NCBI RefSeq assembly: GCF_005844455.1 | Contig: NZ_SPGF01000005.1 | Location: 1-56,196, forward strand | Direction: 5' to 3' | DNA: 56,196 nt | DNA from: Streptococcus mitis | Lineage (GTDB): Bacteria; Bacillota; Bacilli; Lactobacillales; Streptococcaceae | Shown: in pieces, positions 26,332 through 34,426 of the stretch | How the letters are laid out: each line of letters opens with the position of its first letter | Numbering within the stretch: the first letter of the stretch is position 1 | Notes under the pieces: generated by a model | Told to the model about the DNA's origin: nothing | The model's input: only the letters and a program-made list of their open reading frames with translations | The model's database searches: none | Translations under genes and position numbers: made by a program

Positions 26332-27381
26332 ATGACCGGAAACTATTCAACACGTGAATACCGTGAGAAATTATATGATGATCTTCATGTTCGATTAAGA
26401 GATACAGTGATTTTGATGTGTGCTATTTTTATTGCCTCTATCGGCCTAAATATGAATTCAACAGCTGTCATTATTGGAGCCATGCTGATTTCCCCTCTTA
26501 TGACACCGATTGTTGGACTGGGGTTTGGTTTAGCTATTTTTGATACGCGTTTAATCAAGCAATCTCTAGAGGTTTTATTTACCCAAGTATTGGTCAGCTT
26601 GCTTGTCTCGGCTCTGTATTTCTGGATTTCTCCCTTATCTTATGAAAGTAGCGAATTGATTGCACGAACCTCTCCAACCATTTGGGATGTTCTCATTGCT
26701 ATTGCTGGTGGGATAGCAGGCGTAATTGGTTCAAGGAAAAAAGAAGCAAACAATATCGTGCCAGGAGTAGCCATTGCAACAGCTCTGATGCCACCTATCT
26801 GTACTGCAGGCTATGGTTTAGCTAATGGAAATGTACGATTTTTATTTGGAGCTCTCTATCTTTTCTTGATCAATTGTGTCTTTATCATGCTAACCAACAT
26901 TGTTGGAACAGGAATTTTGATGAGGAAATCTCCCTTAAGTTCATTTAAAGAGCTAAATATTAAAATGAGAATTGGCTTGACATCCTTGATTGTATTATTG
27001 GCTCTTCCAGCCAGTTATTCAGCAGTCACTCTGACGATAGATCAAGCGCGAAAAGAAGGAATCAAACAGTTTGTAGGAAAAGAGTTCGCCAATCACACGG
27101 TCATTAATCAAGTCTACAAGTCAAGGAACAATGAATTGGTCTTGACGGTTGTTGGAGATCCGATTTCAGAAGAAGAATTAGAAACCCTCCACCAAAAACA
27201 AGCCTCTTACGGTATTCAATCTGTTCAATTGAAAGTCAATCAAGTTCATAATTCGACAAAATTAGACAGTGAGACGGCCAAGGAATTTTATGAAACCATT
27301 AACAAGTATATTGATCAAAAACTCTCTGAAAAGGATTCACAAAAAGAGCTCGTAAAAGAAAATGAAGCAGATAAGGATTGA
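26332..27381 (+). CDS. DUF389 (TIGR00341) integral membrane protein
   Basis: 349 aa. Five or six hydrophobic helices (about 25-220) hold the family motifs IASIGLNMNSTAVIIGAMLI SPLMTP and IATALMPPICTAGYGL, followed by a soluble tail (about 230-349) that ends in a Lys/Glu-rich stretch. Biochemical role of the family is unknown; a transport function is commonly assumed. AAAGGAG precedes the ATG. It is isolated from the two-component operon by a terminator and a RUP. Confidence 0.88.
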   Translation: MTGNYSTREYREKLYDDLHVRLRDTVILMCAIFIASIGLNMNSTAVIIGAMLISPLMTPIVGLGFGLAIFDTRLIKQSLEVLFTQVLVSLLVSALYFWISPLSYESSELIARTSPTIWDVLIAIAGGIAGVIGSRKKEANNIVPGVAIATALMPPICTAGYGLANGNVRFLFGALYLFLINCVFIMLTNIVGTGILMRKSPLSSFKELNIKMRIGLTSLIVLLALPASYSAVTLTIDQARKEGIKQFVGKEFANHTVINQVYKSRNNELVLTVVGDPISEEELETLHQKQASYGIQSVQLKVNQVHNSTKLDSETAKEFYETINKYIDQKLSEKDSQKELVKENEADKD

Positions 27382-27636
27382 GGATATTGACCTTATCTAA
27401 CTCATGAAAGCAAATCTTGTGTTGTTGTTTGACCAATCACTACTAGCTCAGATTAAATAAAATAGAAAAAGCAACAGCTGAAATGACCTGAACCCGTAAA
27501 CACGGAATAACTTAATAACATTTTAAGCGGAATGTAATCTGTACATGACAGGGGACATTTGATGATTTTGGTAATTTAGCTATTTTTAGCCATTCATTTA
27601 TTTTACTTTGTGGATTTTCTTTTAGAAGTTTGAGGA

Positions 27637-28281
27637 TTATCTTTGTCTTTTCCTTGCTTCTGCTTCCTCTGCCAGGAGCAAGGCTTGTAGCTTTTTTTCG
27701 TATATTATTTTCATTTTGAGAAGTCTATTTTCTTCTCTTAATCTTATTAATTCTTCTTTTTCACTTTCATTGATTGGAGTATTAAATTTAGACTTTTTAT
27801 TTGATTTGGTCATGTCTTTTCTAGGCCTTCCTCTGTTATCTTCTAGTCCAGATAAACCACGCTTTCTATATGCTCTCTCCCAATTACATATTATTGATCC
27901 ATTGCTTATATTAAAGTGCTCTGCGGTTTGTCTGAATGAGATATTATTGATTTGCCTATATTGTATTACAGATAGCTTAAATTCACTAGTGAATTTATCT
28001 TGATTTTGCTTTTTTGATAAGTTATCAAATCCACCTGATTGATATTTTATTATCCAGTTTTGTAATGTACCTTCGGGTATATCATATTTTTTAGCAACCA
28101 TCGGACTGCCTCCAGATTCTCCTGATAAATATTCCATTACTAGTTTGATTTTATAGTAGATTGAAATAAGATGTGAACAAATTAATTAGGAAAGTTAAAT
28201 TAATTCCTAGAAATATTTTAGCAGTCGTAGTGTACTACTCTAGTTTCAATCCACTATAAATTCTTTTGTGTATTTTGGCAT
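27637..28281 (-). pseudogene. IS3 OrfA, interrupted by a RUP after nine codons
   Basis: The start codon is complementary to 28279-28281 and begins MPKYTKEF. After the RUP (28152-28258) the frame continues with KLVMEYLSGESGGSPMVAKK and two helix-turn-helix regions plus a C-terminal leucine-zipper-like region (EELIRLREENRLLKMKI) to 27637. The part after the RUP is an open frame of 166 codons. DNA-binding remnants only; no catalytic domain. Confidence 0.85.
28152..28258 (+). repeat. RUP element inserted in the IS3 relic
   Basis: 107 bp including a TA on each side. The empty site is visible at 10757-10766 in copy 1 (GATTTTAAAT), which shows insertion at a single TA that became duplicated. Confidence 0.95.
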
Positions 28282-28377
28282 ACTAAAACCCCTCCATCCG
28301 TGTTCCGGGTTTTGGGGTTCAGGTCAAAATAGTTGTTGCTTTTTAGGTAGCTAGGATTTTATCCCAGGTTTTGTCTC

Positions 28378-30321
28378 TTATTTCTCAACGCGTGATTTGT
28401 TGGCGATATCAGCTAAGATAGCTTGAACAAAGTCATCAACTGAGACAGTTTGTGTTTCTTTTTGGCCATAGCGGCGAACGTTGACTGTTCCGTCTTCCAT
28501 TTCCTTGTCCCCAACGATTAATTGGTAAGGAATCTTGCTGGTTTGTGAAGCACGGATCTTGAACTGCATCTTTTCATTGCGCTCATCTACATCTGCACGG
28601 ACACCACGGTCACGGAGTTTCTTGGCTACTTCCCAAGCGTAGTCCACATGTTTCTCGTTAGAAACTGGGATGAGGGTTACTTGGTGTGGTGCAAGCCATG
28701 TTGGGAAGGCACCTTTATAGTTCTCAATCAAGATAGCTGTGAAGCGTTCCATAGTTGAGATAACCCCACGGTGAATCATAACTGGACGGTGTTCTTCACC
28801 ATCAGCTCCGATGTATTTGAGGTCGAAGCGTTCTGGAAGCAAGAAGTCAAGCTGGATAGTAGAAAGGGTTTCTTCTTTACCAAGAGCGGTCTTAACTTGA
28901 ATATCCAATTTTGGTCCGTAGAAGGCTGCTTCGCCTTCGGCTTCAAAGTAGTCAACACCCATTTCATCAAGGGCTGCACGAAGCATGGTTTGGGCATTTT
29001 CCCACATTTCATCGTTGTCAAAGTACTTGTGAGTATCTTGAGGGTCACGAAGAGAGAGACGGAAGCGGTATTCAGTCAAGTTGAAGTCTTCATAAACATC
29101 GATAATCAACTGAAGGGCACGTTGGAATTCTTCTTGGATTTGTTCAGGAGTTACAAAGAGGTGACCATCGTTGAGTGACATTTCACGCACACGTTGAAGA
29201 CCAGTGAGGGAACCAGATTTTTCGTAACGGTGCATCATACCGATTTCAGCGATACGGATTGGCAATTCGCGGTAAGAGTGAACATGGTGTTTGAAGACTT
29301 GGATGTGGTGCGGGCAGTTCATTGGACGAAGGACAAATTCTTCCCCGTCCCCCATGTCCATGGTTGGGAACATGTCTTCTTGGTAATGATCCCAGTGACC
29401 AGAAGTCTTATAAAGTTCAACAGAAGCAAGTGGTGGAGTGTAGACGTGTTGGTAGCCAGAAGCCAACTCCTTGTCGACAATGTAGCGTTCCAATTCACGA
29501 CGGATAGTCGCTCCATTTGGCAACCAGAATGGAAGTCCTTGACCGACTTCTTGAGAAATCATGAAGAGGTCAAGTTCTTTACCAAGTTTACGGTGGTCAC
29601 GTTCCTTAGCTTCTTCACGCAATTGAAGGTAGTTTTTCAAGTCTTTCTTGTCAAACCAAGCTGTACCGTAGATACGTTGCATCATAGCGTTGTCGCTATT
29701 TCCGCGCCAGTAAGCACCTGCTACATGGAGAAGGTGGAAGATTTGGATACGGCCTGTTGATGGGACATGAGGGCCACGGCAAAGGTCCACGTATTCACCC
29801 TGACGGTAGATAGTCAAACCACCTTCATCTTCAGAGTGTTCTTCAATCAGTTCTAACTTGTAAGGGTCGCTCTTGAAGATTTCACGTGCCTCGTCTTTAG
29901 TTACTTCTTCACGGATTGACGGGAAGTTTTCTTTGACGATTTTTTTCATTTCTTCTTCGATATGAGGAAGGTCTTCGTTAGAGATTTGACCAGCTGTATT
30001 GTCAGTATCGTAGTAGAAACCATCTTCGATAGCTGGACCAACTCCCAAATGAATGTCTGGGAAAAGGCGACGAGCTGCTTGGGCGAACAAGTGGGCAGCT
30101 GAGTGACGCAAGATTGTAAGGGCATCTTCGTGATCAGGTGTCACGATTTCGATGCTTCCATCTTCAGTGATAGCACGAGTAGTGTCGATGAGTTTGCCGT
30201 TGAATTTACCAGCCAAAGCTTTTTTAGCTAGGGAATTGCTGATAGATTGGGCAATTTCAAAAGTTGTAACGCCAGATTCGAATTCACGAACAGCGCCATC
30301 TGGGAAAGTAATGTTAATCAT
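28378..30321 (-). CDS. thrS: Threonyl-tRNA synthetase
   Basis: Charges tRNA(Thr). The 647-aa class II enzyme has an N-terminal TGS domain (1-62), the editing domain with [10 protein letters not shown] near 73, the catalytic core with motif 2 (near 365-385) and the zinc-binding Cys in MNCPHH, and a C-terminal anticodon-binding domain (about 540-640). AAGGAG is before the ATG. Transcription is under a T-box leader (30404-30605). The downstream terminator was split by an IS element. Confidence 0.98.
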   Translation of the reverse strand: MINITFPDGAVREFESGVTTFEIAQSISNSLAKKALAGKFNGKLIDTTRAITEDGSIEIVTPDHEDALTILRHSAAHLFAQAARRLFPDIHLGVGPAIEDGFYYDTDNTAGQISNEDLPHIEEEMKKIVKENFPSIREEVTKDEAREIFKSDPYKLELIEEHSEDEGGLTIYRQGEYVDLCRGPHVPSTGRIQIFHLLHVAGAYWRGNSDNAMMQRIYGTAWFDKKDLKNYLQLREEAKERDHRKLGKELDLFMISQEVGQGLPFWLPNGATIRRELERYIVDKELASGYQHVYTPPLASVELYKTSGHWDHYQEDMFPTMDMGDGEEFVLRPMNCPHHIQVFKHHVHSYRELPIRIAEIGMMHRYEKSGSLTGLQRVREMSLNDGHLFVTPEQIQEEFQRALQLIIDVYEDFNLTEYRFRLSLRDPQDTHKYFDNDEMWENAQTMLRAALDEMGVDYFEAEGEAAFYGPKLDIQVKTALGKEETLSTIQLDFLLPERFDLKYIGADGEEHRPVMIHRGVISTMERFTAILIENYKGAFPTWLAPHQVTLIPVSNEKHVDYAWEVAKKLRDRGVRADVDERNEKMQFKIRASQTSKIPYQLIVGDKEMEDGTVNVRRYGQKETQTVSVDDFVQAILADIANKSRVEK

Positions 30322-30403
30322 GATGTTCTCCTTACTTATATTATTGACGAATGTGTTAACCCCTATTATGAAAACAGGGACAGAGGATAGTGAAAGCTAG
30401 AAA

Positions 30404-30605
30404 AACAAAAAGCGACATCCTCGAAAGGACGTCGCAACGTGGTTCCACCTTCATTTATGTTCCTCAAAAAAGAGGGACACCTCTGATTGGCTCTAACGTG
30501 GCCACCGTTTTATGTTTTCATAAAAACTCAAGAGTAGTGTCAGTTTAGGCCTCCTATGCGTTTCCAGCAACCACGCACTCTCTAGTAGAAAGGGACTAAG
30601 TGACT
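30404..30605 (-). promoter_or_regulatory. T-box riboswitch of thrS
   Basis: The T-box sequence AAGGTGGAACCACG is complementary to 30438-30451 and is followed by a terminator stem GCGAC...GTCGC (30412-30435) with T's. The bases of the UGGA bulge fit a tRNA with U as discriminator base, as in Gram-positive tRNA(Thr). The Stem I region is complementary to about 30520-30605, where ACA or ACT triplets could be the specifier; I could not fix which. Confidence 0.92.
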
Positions 30606-30619
30606 TGTCTCTATGGATT

Positions 30620-30647
30620 ATTATAGCATGATTGTGAGATTTTTCAA
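30620..30647 (-). promoter_or_regulatory. thrS promoter
   Basis: TTGAAA (30642-30647) and TATAAT (30620-30625) on the minus strand, 16 bp apart, with an extended TGC before the -10. The -35 lies in the last codons of the upstream membrane gene. Confidence 0.85.
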
Positions 30648-31018
30648 GGATTTTGTGAAAGTATTTTGTTTTTCATTTTTTGTAGAATATGCTTGATGAT
30701 AATACCAGAAGCCATGCCCATCAGAGCCAAGGTTTCATAGATTAGCAAGTAAATTAGTATAAACTCACCAAAGGTTATGATAGTAAAGCCAAAGAGCAAA
30801 CCAATAGTAAGTAACCACCAAATTGAAAAATAGAATCGGTAGCTATATAGTAACGACACAATAAAGATCACTAGAGGTGTATAGAAGAGAATATTATTTA
30901 CGTAGAGACTTTTGAGCAAAAGGGGGTCAGAAACGATTAGTGATAACAACTCATAAAGTGGCCAGTAAAAGAAAAAGATGACCAAATAATAGGGGAGATG
31001 GGAATAGAATCTAGGCAT
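30644..31018 (-). CDS. Small membrane protein of unknown function
   Basis: 124 aa with about four hydrophobic helices rich in Leu, Ile, Phe and Tyr and a basic C terminus (KHILQKMKNKILSQNP). Start at 31018 is set by GAGGTG on the minus strand; an upstream GTG at 31027 overlaps that site. No family recognised. The thrS promoter -35 overlaps its end. Confidence 0.65.
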   Translation of the reverse strand: MPRFYSHLPYYLVIFFFYWPLYELLSLIVSDPLLLKSLYVNNILFYTPLVIFIVSLLYSYRFYFSIWWLLTIGLLFGFTIITFGEFILIYLLIYETLALMGMASGIIIKHILQKMKNKILSQNP

Positions 31019-31103
31019 GATAATCACCTCGTTTTAAAAAACAGACAACTTAGATTTCTTGCTATGATTATTATAGCATATTTAAAACAAGAAAGTAAAT
31101 CTG

Positions 31104-31132
31104 TTGACAAAGAAGTTAGTTATTGGTAGAAT
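31104..31132 (+). promoter_or_regulatory. rpsO promoter
   Basis: TTGACA (31104-31109) and TAGAAT (31127-31132) with 17-bp spacing. Confidence 0.9.
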
Positions 31133-31138
31133 AGGGAT

Positions 31139-31222
31139 TGTCGTAAAGACAAATAACTTCTTCTTGGTTACAGGCATGCCAACCTGTCACTCGGATGAAG
31201 CCAAATAAAAAGGAGAAACATC
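31139..31222 (+). promoter_or_regulatory. Candidate S15 autoregulatory leader
   Basis: The leader can form ACAGG/CCTGT and CTTC/GAAG pairings ahead of AAAGGAG. S15 represses its own mRNA in several bacteria through such leaders; membership in a known class is inference. Confidence 0.4.
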
Positions 31223-31492
31223 ATGGCAATCTCAAAAGAGAAAAAAAATGAAATCATTGCACAATATGCACGTCACGAAGGTGATACAGGTTCAGTAGAG
31301 GTTCAAGTTGCTGTCCTTACTTGGGAAATCAACCACCTTAACGAACACATCAAACAACACAAAAAAGACCACGCTACTTACCGTGGATTGATGAAAAAAA
31401 TCGGTCGCCGTCGTAACTTGCTTGCATACTTGCGTAAAAACGACGTTAACCGTTACCGTGAGTTAATCAACTCTCTAGGACTTCGTCGCTAA
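31223..31492 (+). CDS. rpsO: 30S ribosomal protein S15
   Basis: 89-aa primary 16S rRNA-binding protein of the 30S platform. The conserved features [13 protein letters not shown], the [12 protein letters not shown] helix and RRRNLLAYL are present. Strong promoter, AAAGGAG ribosome site, highly expressed codon use. Confidence 0.98.
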   Translation: MAISKEKKNEIIAQYARHEGDTGSVEVQVAVLTWEINHLNEHIKQHKKDHATYRGLMKKIGRRRNLLAYLRKNDVNRYRELINSLGLRR

Positions 31493-31601
31493 TCTTGCGT
31501 CTAAAACGTTTCTATACTTCGTTGACTTCGCCTCGATGTACCATCAGTACAATCTTCGGCTTGTCGCCTAGTCTACAAACGCTTTATCCGGCAAGAATCA
31601 G

Positions 31602-31626
31602 GCTCTCTGATTTCGGAGGGCTTTTT
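31602..31626 (+). terminator. rpsO terminator
   Basis: GCTCTCTG (31602-31609) pairs with CGGAGGGC (31614-31621), two wobbles, then T's. The 109 bp between rpsO and this site contain an imperfect long inverted repeat (about 31525-31575). Confidence 0.75.
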
Positions 31627-31656
31627 ATGTTGTCACCTTACCTCGATATACTCAAG

Positions 31657-31763
31657 TATAGTAGATTGAAATAAGATGTGAACAAATTGATTAGGAAAGT
31701 CAAATTAATGTATAGAAATATTTTAGCAACCATGGCGTACTATTCCAGATTCAATCCACTATA
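31657..31763 (+). repeat. RUP element, first of a tandem pair
   Basis: 107 bp, TATAGTA...CTATA. Confidence 0.92.
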
Positions 31764-31796
31764 TAATCTTCGGTTACGGTTCCTAGCACTGTAAGG

Positions 31797-31903
31797 TATA
31801 GTAGATTGAAACAAGATGTGAACAAATCGATTAGGAAAATAAAATTAATTTCTAGAAATATTTTAACAGTTATAACGTACTATTCCAGATTCAATCTACT
31901 ATA
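31797..31903 (+). repeat. RUP element, second of a tandem pair
   Basis: 107 bp in the same orientation as the first, 33 bp downstream; the two differ at many positions, so they are not a fresh duplication. Confidence 0.92.
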
Positions 31904-31916
31904 AAATAAACCAGAT

Positions 31917-31940
31917 CTTCTCCCTTCGGGGAGATTTTTT
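31917..31940 (+). terminator. Second terminator downstream of rpsO
   Basis: TCTCCC-TTCG-GGGAGA hairpin with a UUCG tetraloop followed by six T's. Confidence 0.85.
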
Positions 31941-31965
31941 CTTTTGCATGGATTTTTCATACATA

Positions 31966-31994
31966 TGAAAAACCTTGGCCGTTTGACCAAGGTT
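31966..31994 (-). terminator. plsC terminator
   Basis: On the minus strand an 8-bp stem AACCTTGG/CCAAGGTT followed by T's. Confidence 0.85.
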
Positions 31995-32000
31995 AGCTTT

Positions 32001-32750
32001 TTAACCAAGTTTTTCTCTTTTCTTATCTGGATTCCAGATGAAGCTTGCGATAAAGCTAAAGATGATGGTTAAGATAGCAAGGATAATTGCAAGGATGAGA
32101 GCAGGGATGCGGACAAACCACCAGAGTGGGTTTGGTTTTTTATCATTATGCCATTGTTTGGTTTCTTCATCCAGACGTTGGAATTCTGTTTGGATACGAT
32201 TGGCGACTGTTTCAATGCCTTCATCATTCATTTTCTTGATATCTGAGATATCGATTGGATTTCCAAAGTTCATATCGACACGTTCACGGCTAACTAAGCC
32301 CTTCAAAGTCATGGGACCTGTGTAGGTAACTGGCATGATACGGACCTTGGCCATTTTGGCAATCAGGGCTACGCCACCTTTTACATCATTTGAGTGACGG
32401 CTTCCACTTGGAAACATGATGAGAGAGCGGTCGCTTTTTTTGAGGACATTAATAGGGTATTTGATGGCAGAGGCGCTTGGGTTTTCCCGATCGATAGGAA
32501 AGGCACCACACATGCGAATCCACCAGCCAAAGATACGGTTGGTAAAGAGCTCTTTTTTAGCCATAAAGATGAACTGTTTTGGCTTGGTCGCAAAGGCCAT
32601 ATAAACAGGATCCCACCAGGTGCGATGAGGAGCAACCAGAATATAATTTTCATCTTGCTTGGGAATTTTATCAGTATTATGATAATGGGCATTGCCATTG
32701 ATGGACCATAGGAGCAATACAACCAATCCACGTAAATAAGTATAAAACAT
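32001..32750 (-). CDS. plsC: 1-acyl-sn-glycerol-3-phosphate acyltransferase-like protein
   Basis: 249-aa PlsC-family membrane enzyme for phosphatidic acid synthesis. Acyltransferase motif HRTWWD (HX4D; near residues 38-43), GAFPIDRENP, and FPSGSRHS in place of the more common FPEGTRS. A hydrophobic N terminus and a C-terminal helix (about 220-240) anchor it. AAGGAG sets the start at 32750; 15 upstream codons are discarded. The altered third motif may mean a different acceptor or donor. Confidence 0.85.
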   Translation of the reverse strand: MFYTYLRGLVVLLLWSINGNAHYHNTDKIPKQDENYILVAPHRTWWDPVYMAFATKPKQFIFMAKKELFTNRIFGWWIRMCGAFPIDRENPSASAIKYPINVLKKSDRSLIMFPSGSRHSNDVKGGVALIAKMAKVRIMPVTYTGPMTLKGLVSRERVDMNFGNPIDISDIKKMNDEGIETVANRIQTEFQRLDEETKQWHNDKKPNPLWWFVRIPALILAIILAILTIIFSFIASFIWNPDKKREKLG

Positions 32751-32836
32751 GCGTTCTCCTTCGATTCTTTTCTTGTTATTATTATACCTTATCAAAGGAG
32801 GGCTGGCAAACTTTTCCCTTGACGGTAAATTCCCAA

Positions 32837-33016
32837 ACTAACTTCCACCGCTAATCCAAGTGGAAGTTAGTCTGATAAAAATCGTAAAAACCAGTGGAAA
32901 TCCGTGTCAGGGTAAGTTCCACTGGTTTTACTAATGCTTGATTTCATCGCTTTTGTAGCCAAAATGAATCGAAAAAAAGAGCGCACAAAATCCCCTCATC
33001 TGAAAGCGTTTCAGAT
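32837..33016. repeat. Cluster of three palindromes left of the IS30 element
   Basis: A 12-bp repeat (32837-32848 with 32860-32871), a 13-bp repeat (32887-32899 with 32917-32929) and an 8-bp one (32998-33005 with 33009-33016), all perfect. The first has GTGGAAGTTAGT, the same sequence as the IS30 end. Confidence 0.8.
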
Positions 33017-33026
33017 TAAGTTCCGC

Positions 33027-34290
33027 TATGGTGGAAGTTAGTGTGAGACGTTTGAATGGGGTTAAAGGTTAGTTTTTAGAACTTATGTTGGAGTAATTTA
33101 GAAGACTGGCAGACGTCTTCTGCAGGTATTTTAGAAATGCCGAGAAGCTTAGGAATCTCTTCTCCATAGGTAAAGGCAAAGAGCTCATAGGCTGACTTTC
33201 CATTCAAAGCAGCACGTTTGACACTGTTGACATGAGAACAAACGAGATTGATGTCCTTCTGAGTTAAGTTGTCAAAAGAAGTTCCCTTAGGTAGAATGTC
33301 TCAAATTAGTGTGTGATTTTTCTCAATTCTCCCTTTCTGGTCAGAGCGATTAGGATCACAAAAGAAGAGTTTACTCTCTCGTCGCACATCCATTTCGATA
33401 TCATCGACTCTGGCAAACTCTCCACCATTATCGGTAAGAATGACAGGAAAGAGTTGGAAGAAATCTTTATCCGCTTCATGAAGAGTGTTCTTGATGGTAT
33501 AGAGGTGTTTGGTAACCTCAAGGGCAGCTTTATTATCCAGAAGCCTAGCGAAGATAAAGTTACAGAAAGATAAATTGAAGGTGAGTAGGACTTTACCTCC
33601 CATCCTCCCCAGAACTGTGTCCATTTCCAGCCAAGAGTCTAGTTGATTCAGTACTAAATAGTTTTGGAAATCCTCATAGGAACGGCCTTTTTTAGCTTCT
33701 TTAGGGATGGAAGGTAGCTTACTTTTCCGTCTTTCTTTGAATTTAACAGCTCTGGCTAGGTCAATAGGAGCGATAGATAGGTATCCTTTTCGGATATGTC
33801 GATAGACGGTTGAGGAGCTGACATCGAGGTTATGAGTTTTGAGGATATGATAGATGTGTTGTCCCTTTTTAACACCATCAGAAATGACTTTGTCCATGTC
33901 CCAGAAGGTCTTGGAATTGAGAGGAGTTCCTTCACGAGCTTCGACAAGAGTTTGTTCGTACTGCTTTTGAGCTTGTTTAGCGAGGTAGAAGATCTTCTTA
34001 TAGCCACAATTCTGTCTTCTTTTAGGGCAGCCGTTACAGACAAAGGGAGCCTTGTCGAGTAGAGGGCGAGGAAGGTTATCGCATGTAGACTCTCGGACTT
34101 GTCTGTTTCGTTTGACTTCTTTGGAAACAGTAGTTGGGTCTTTTAGAATGGCTTGTCCGATAGCTTTGAAGGTTTCACCGCGCTCTAAACCTAGCTGGAT
34201 ATCGTTACGGTCTGAAAGGGTAAGATGTTTATGTTTTGTCATAGTAGACCTCATTTCTAACTCAAACGTCTCACACTTAATTCCACCATA
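33027..34290 (-). mobile_element. IS30-family insertion sequence
   Basis: About 1.26 kb with 26-bp imperfect terminal inverted repeats (TATGGTGGAAGTTAGTGTGA at the left; the complement with two differences at the right). One transposase gene, disrupted. Confidence 0.88.
33076..34242 (-). pseudogene. IS30-family transposase with an in-frame stop
   Basis: From the ATG at 34242 (MTKHKHLTLSDR) the frame shows the IS30 N-terminal helix-turn-helix and the DDE core (WLEMDTVLG, LTDNGGEF, KGRIEKNHTLI). It stops with TGA at 33301-33303, at the position of an expected Arg (CGA), two residues short of the conserved DILPKGTSF. Past the stop the same frame stays open to 33076 with the usual C terminus, total 388 codons. 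The DDE triad is upstream of the stop, so weak activity cannot be ruled out. Confidence 0.88.
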
Positions 34291-34304
34291 AAAATCCGTT
34301 TTAG

Positions 34305-34341
34305 ACTAATTTCCACTTCGGTTGGGCAAGTGGAAGTTACT
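34305..34341. repeat. Palindrome right of the IS30 element
   Basis: ACTAATTTCCAC (34305-34316) and GTGGAAGTTACT (34330-34341) form an imperfect hairpin like the one at 32837-32871 and share the IS30 end sequence. Confidence 0.7.
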
Positions 34342-34410
34342 TTGAGAAGTTACGCTTTTCCCTTGACTAGGTGCATATTTGGGATGAGATTAGAATTCTT
34401 TTAGAAAAAA

Positions 34411-34419
34411 TGATATGAT
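34411..34419 (+). promoter_or_regulatory. Extended -10 of the P-type ATPase gene, leaderless type
   Basis: TGATATGAT ends seven bases before the ATG at 34427; no Shine-Dalgarno or convincing -35. Confidence 0.5.
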
Positions 34420-34426
34420 AGAATTT

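Larger units (their letters stand above)
27484..28326 (-). mobile_element. IS3-family (IS150-like) relic, copy 2
   Basis: Same ends as copy 1 (TGACCTGAACCC / GGGTTCAGGTCA), flanked by AAA on both sides. It keeps orfA and the first codons of orfB (IILKLLKENPQSKINEW, 27555-27635) and lacks the remainder of orfB. A RUP interrupts orfA. Confidence 0.88.
27466..28344. terminator. Bidirectional terminator split by an IS insertion
   Basis: AAAAAGCAACA (27466-27476) and TGTTGCTTTTT (28334-28344) are perfect 11-bp complements that lie just outside an IS3 relic. Removing the element and one copy of its AAA duplication leaves a compact hairpin with A and T flanks between the convergent DUF389 gene and thrS. 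Confidence 0.8.

Noticed and set aside
28771-29760. Plus-strand frames of 135 and 188 codons inside thrS
   Set aside because: Antisense shadows caused by the codon bias of a highly expressed gene.
31500-31600. Possible small RNA or gene between rpsO and its terminator
   Set aside because: There is an imperfect inverted repeat but no promoter or open frame; more likely part of the rpsO 3' UTR.
34381-34426. Manganese (yybP-ykoY) riboswitch upstream of the P-type ATPase
   Set aside because: Such riboswitches control some streptococcal cation pumps, but here the IS30 cluster and -10 box leave no room for a leader.
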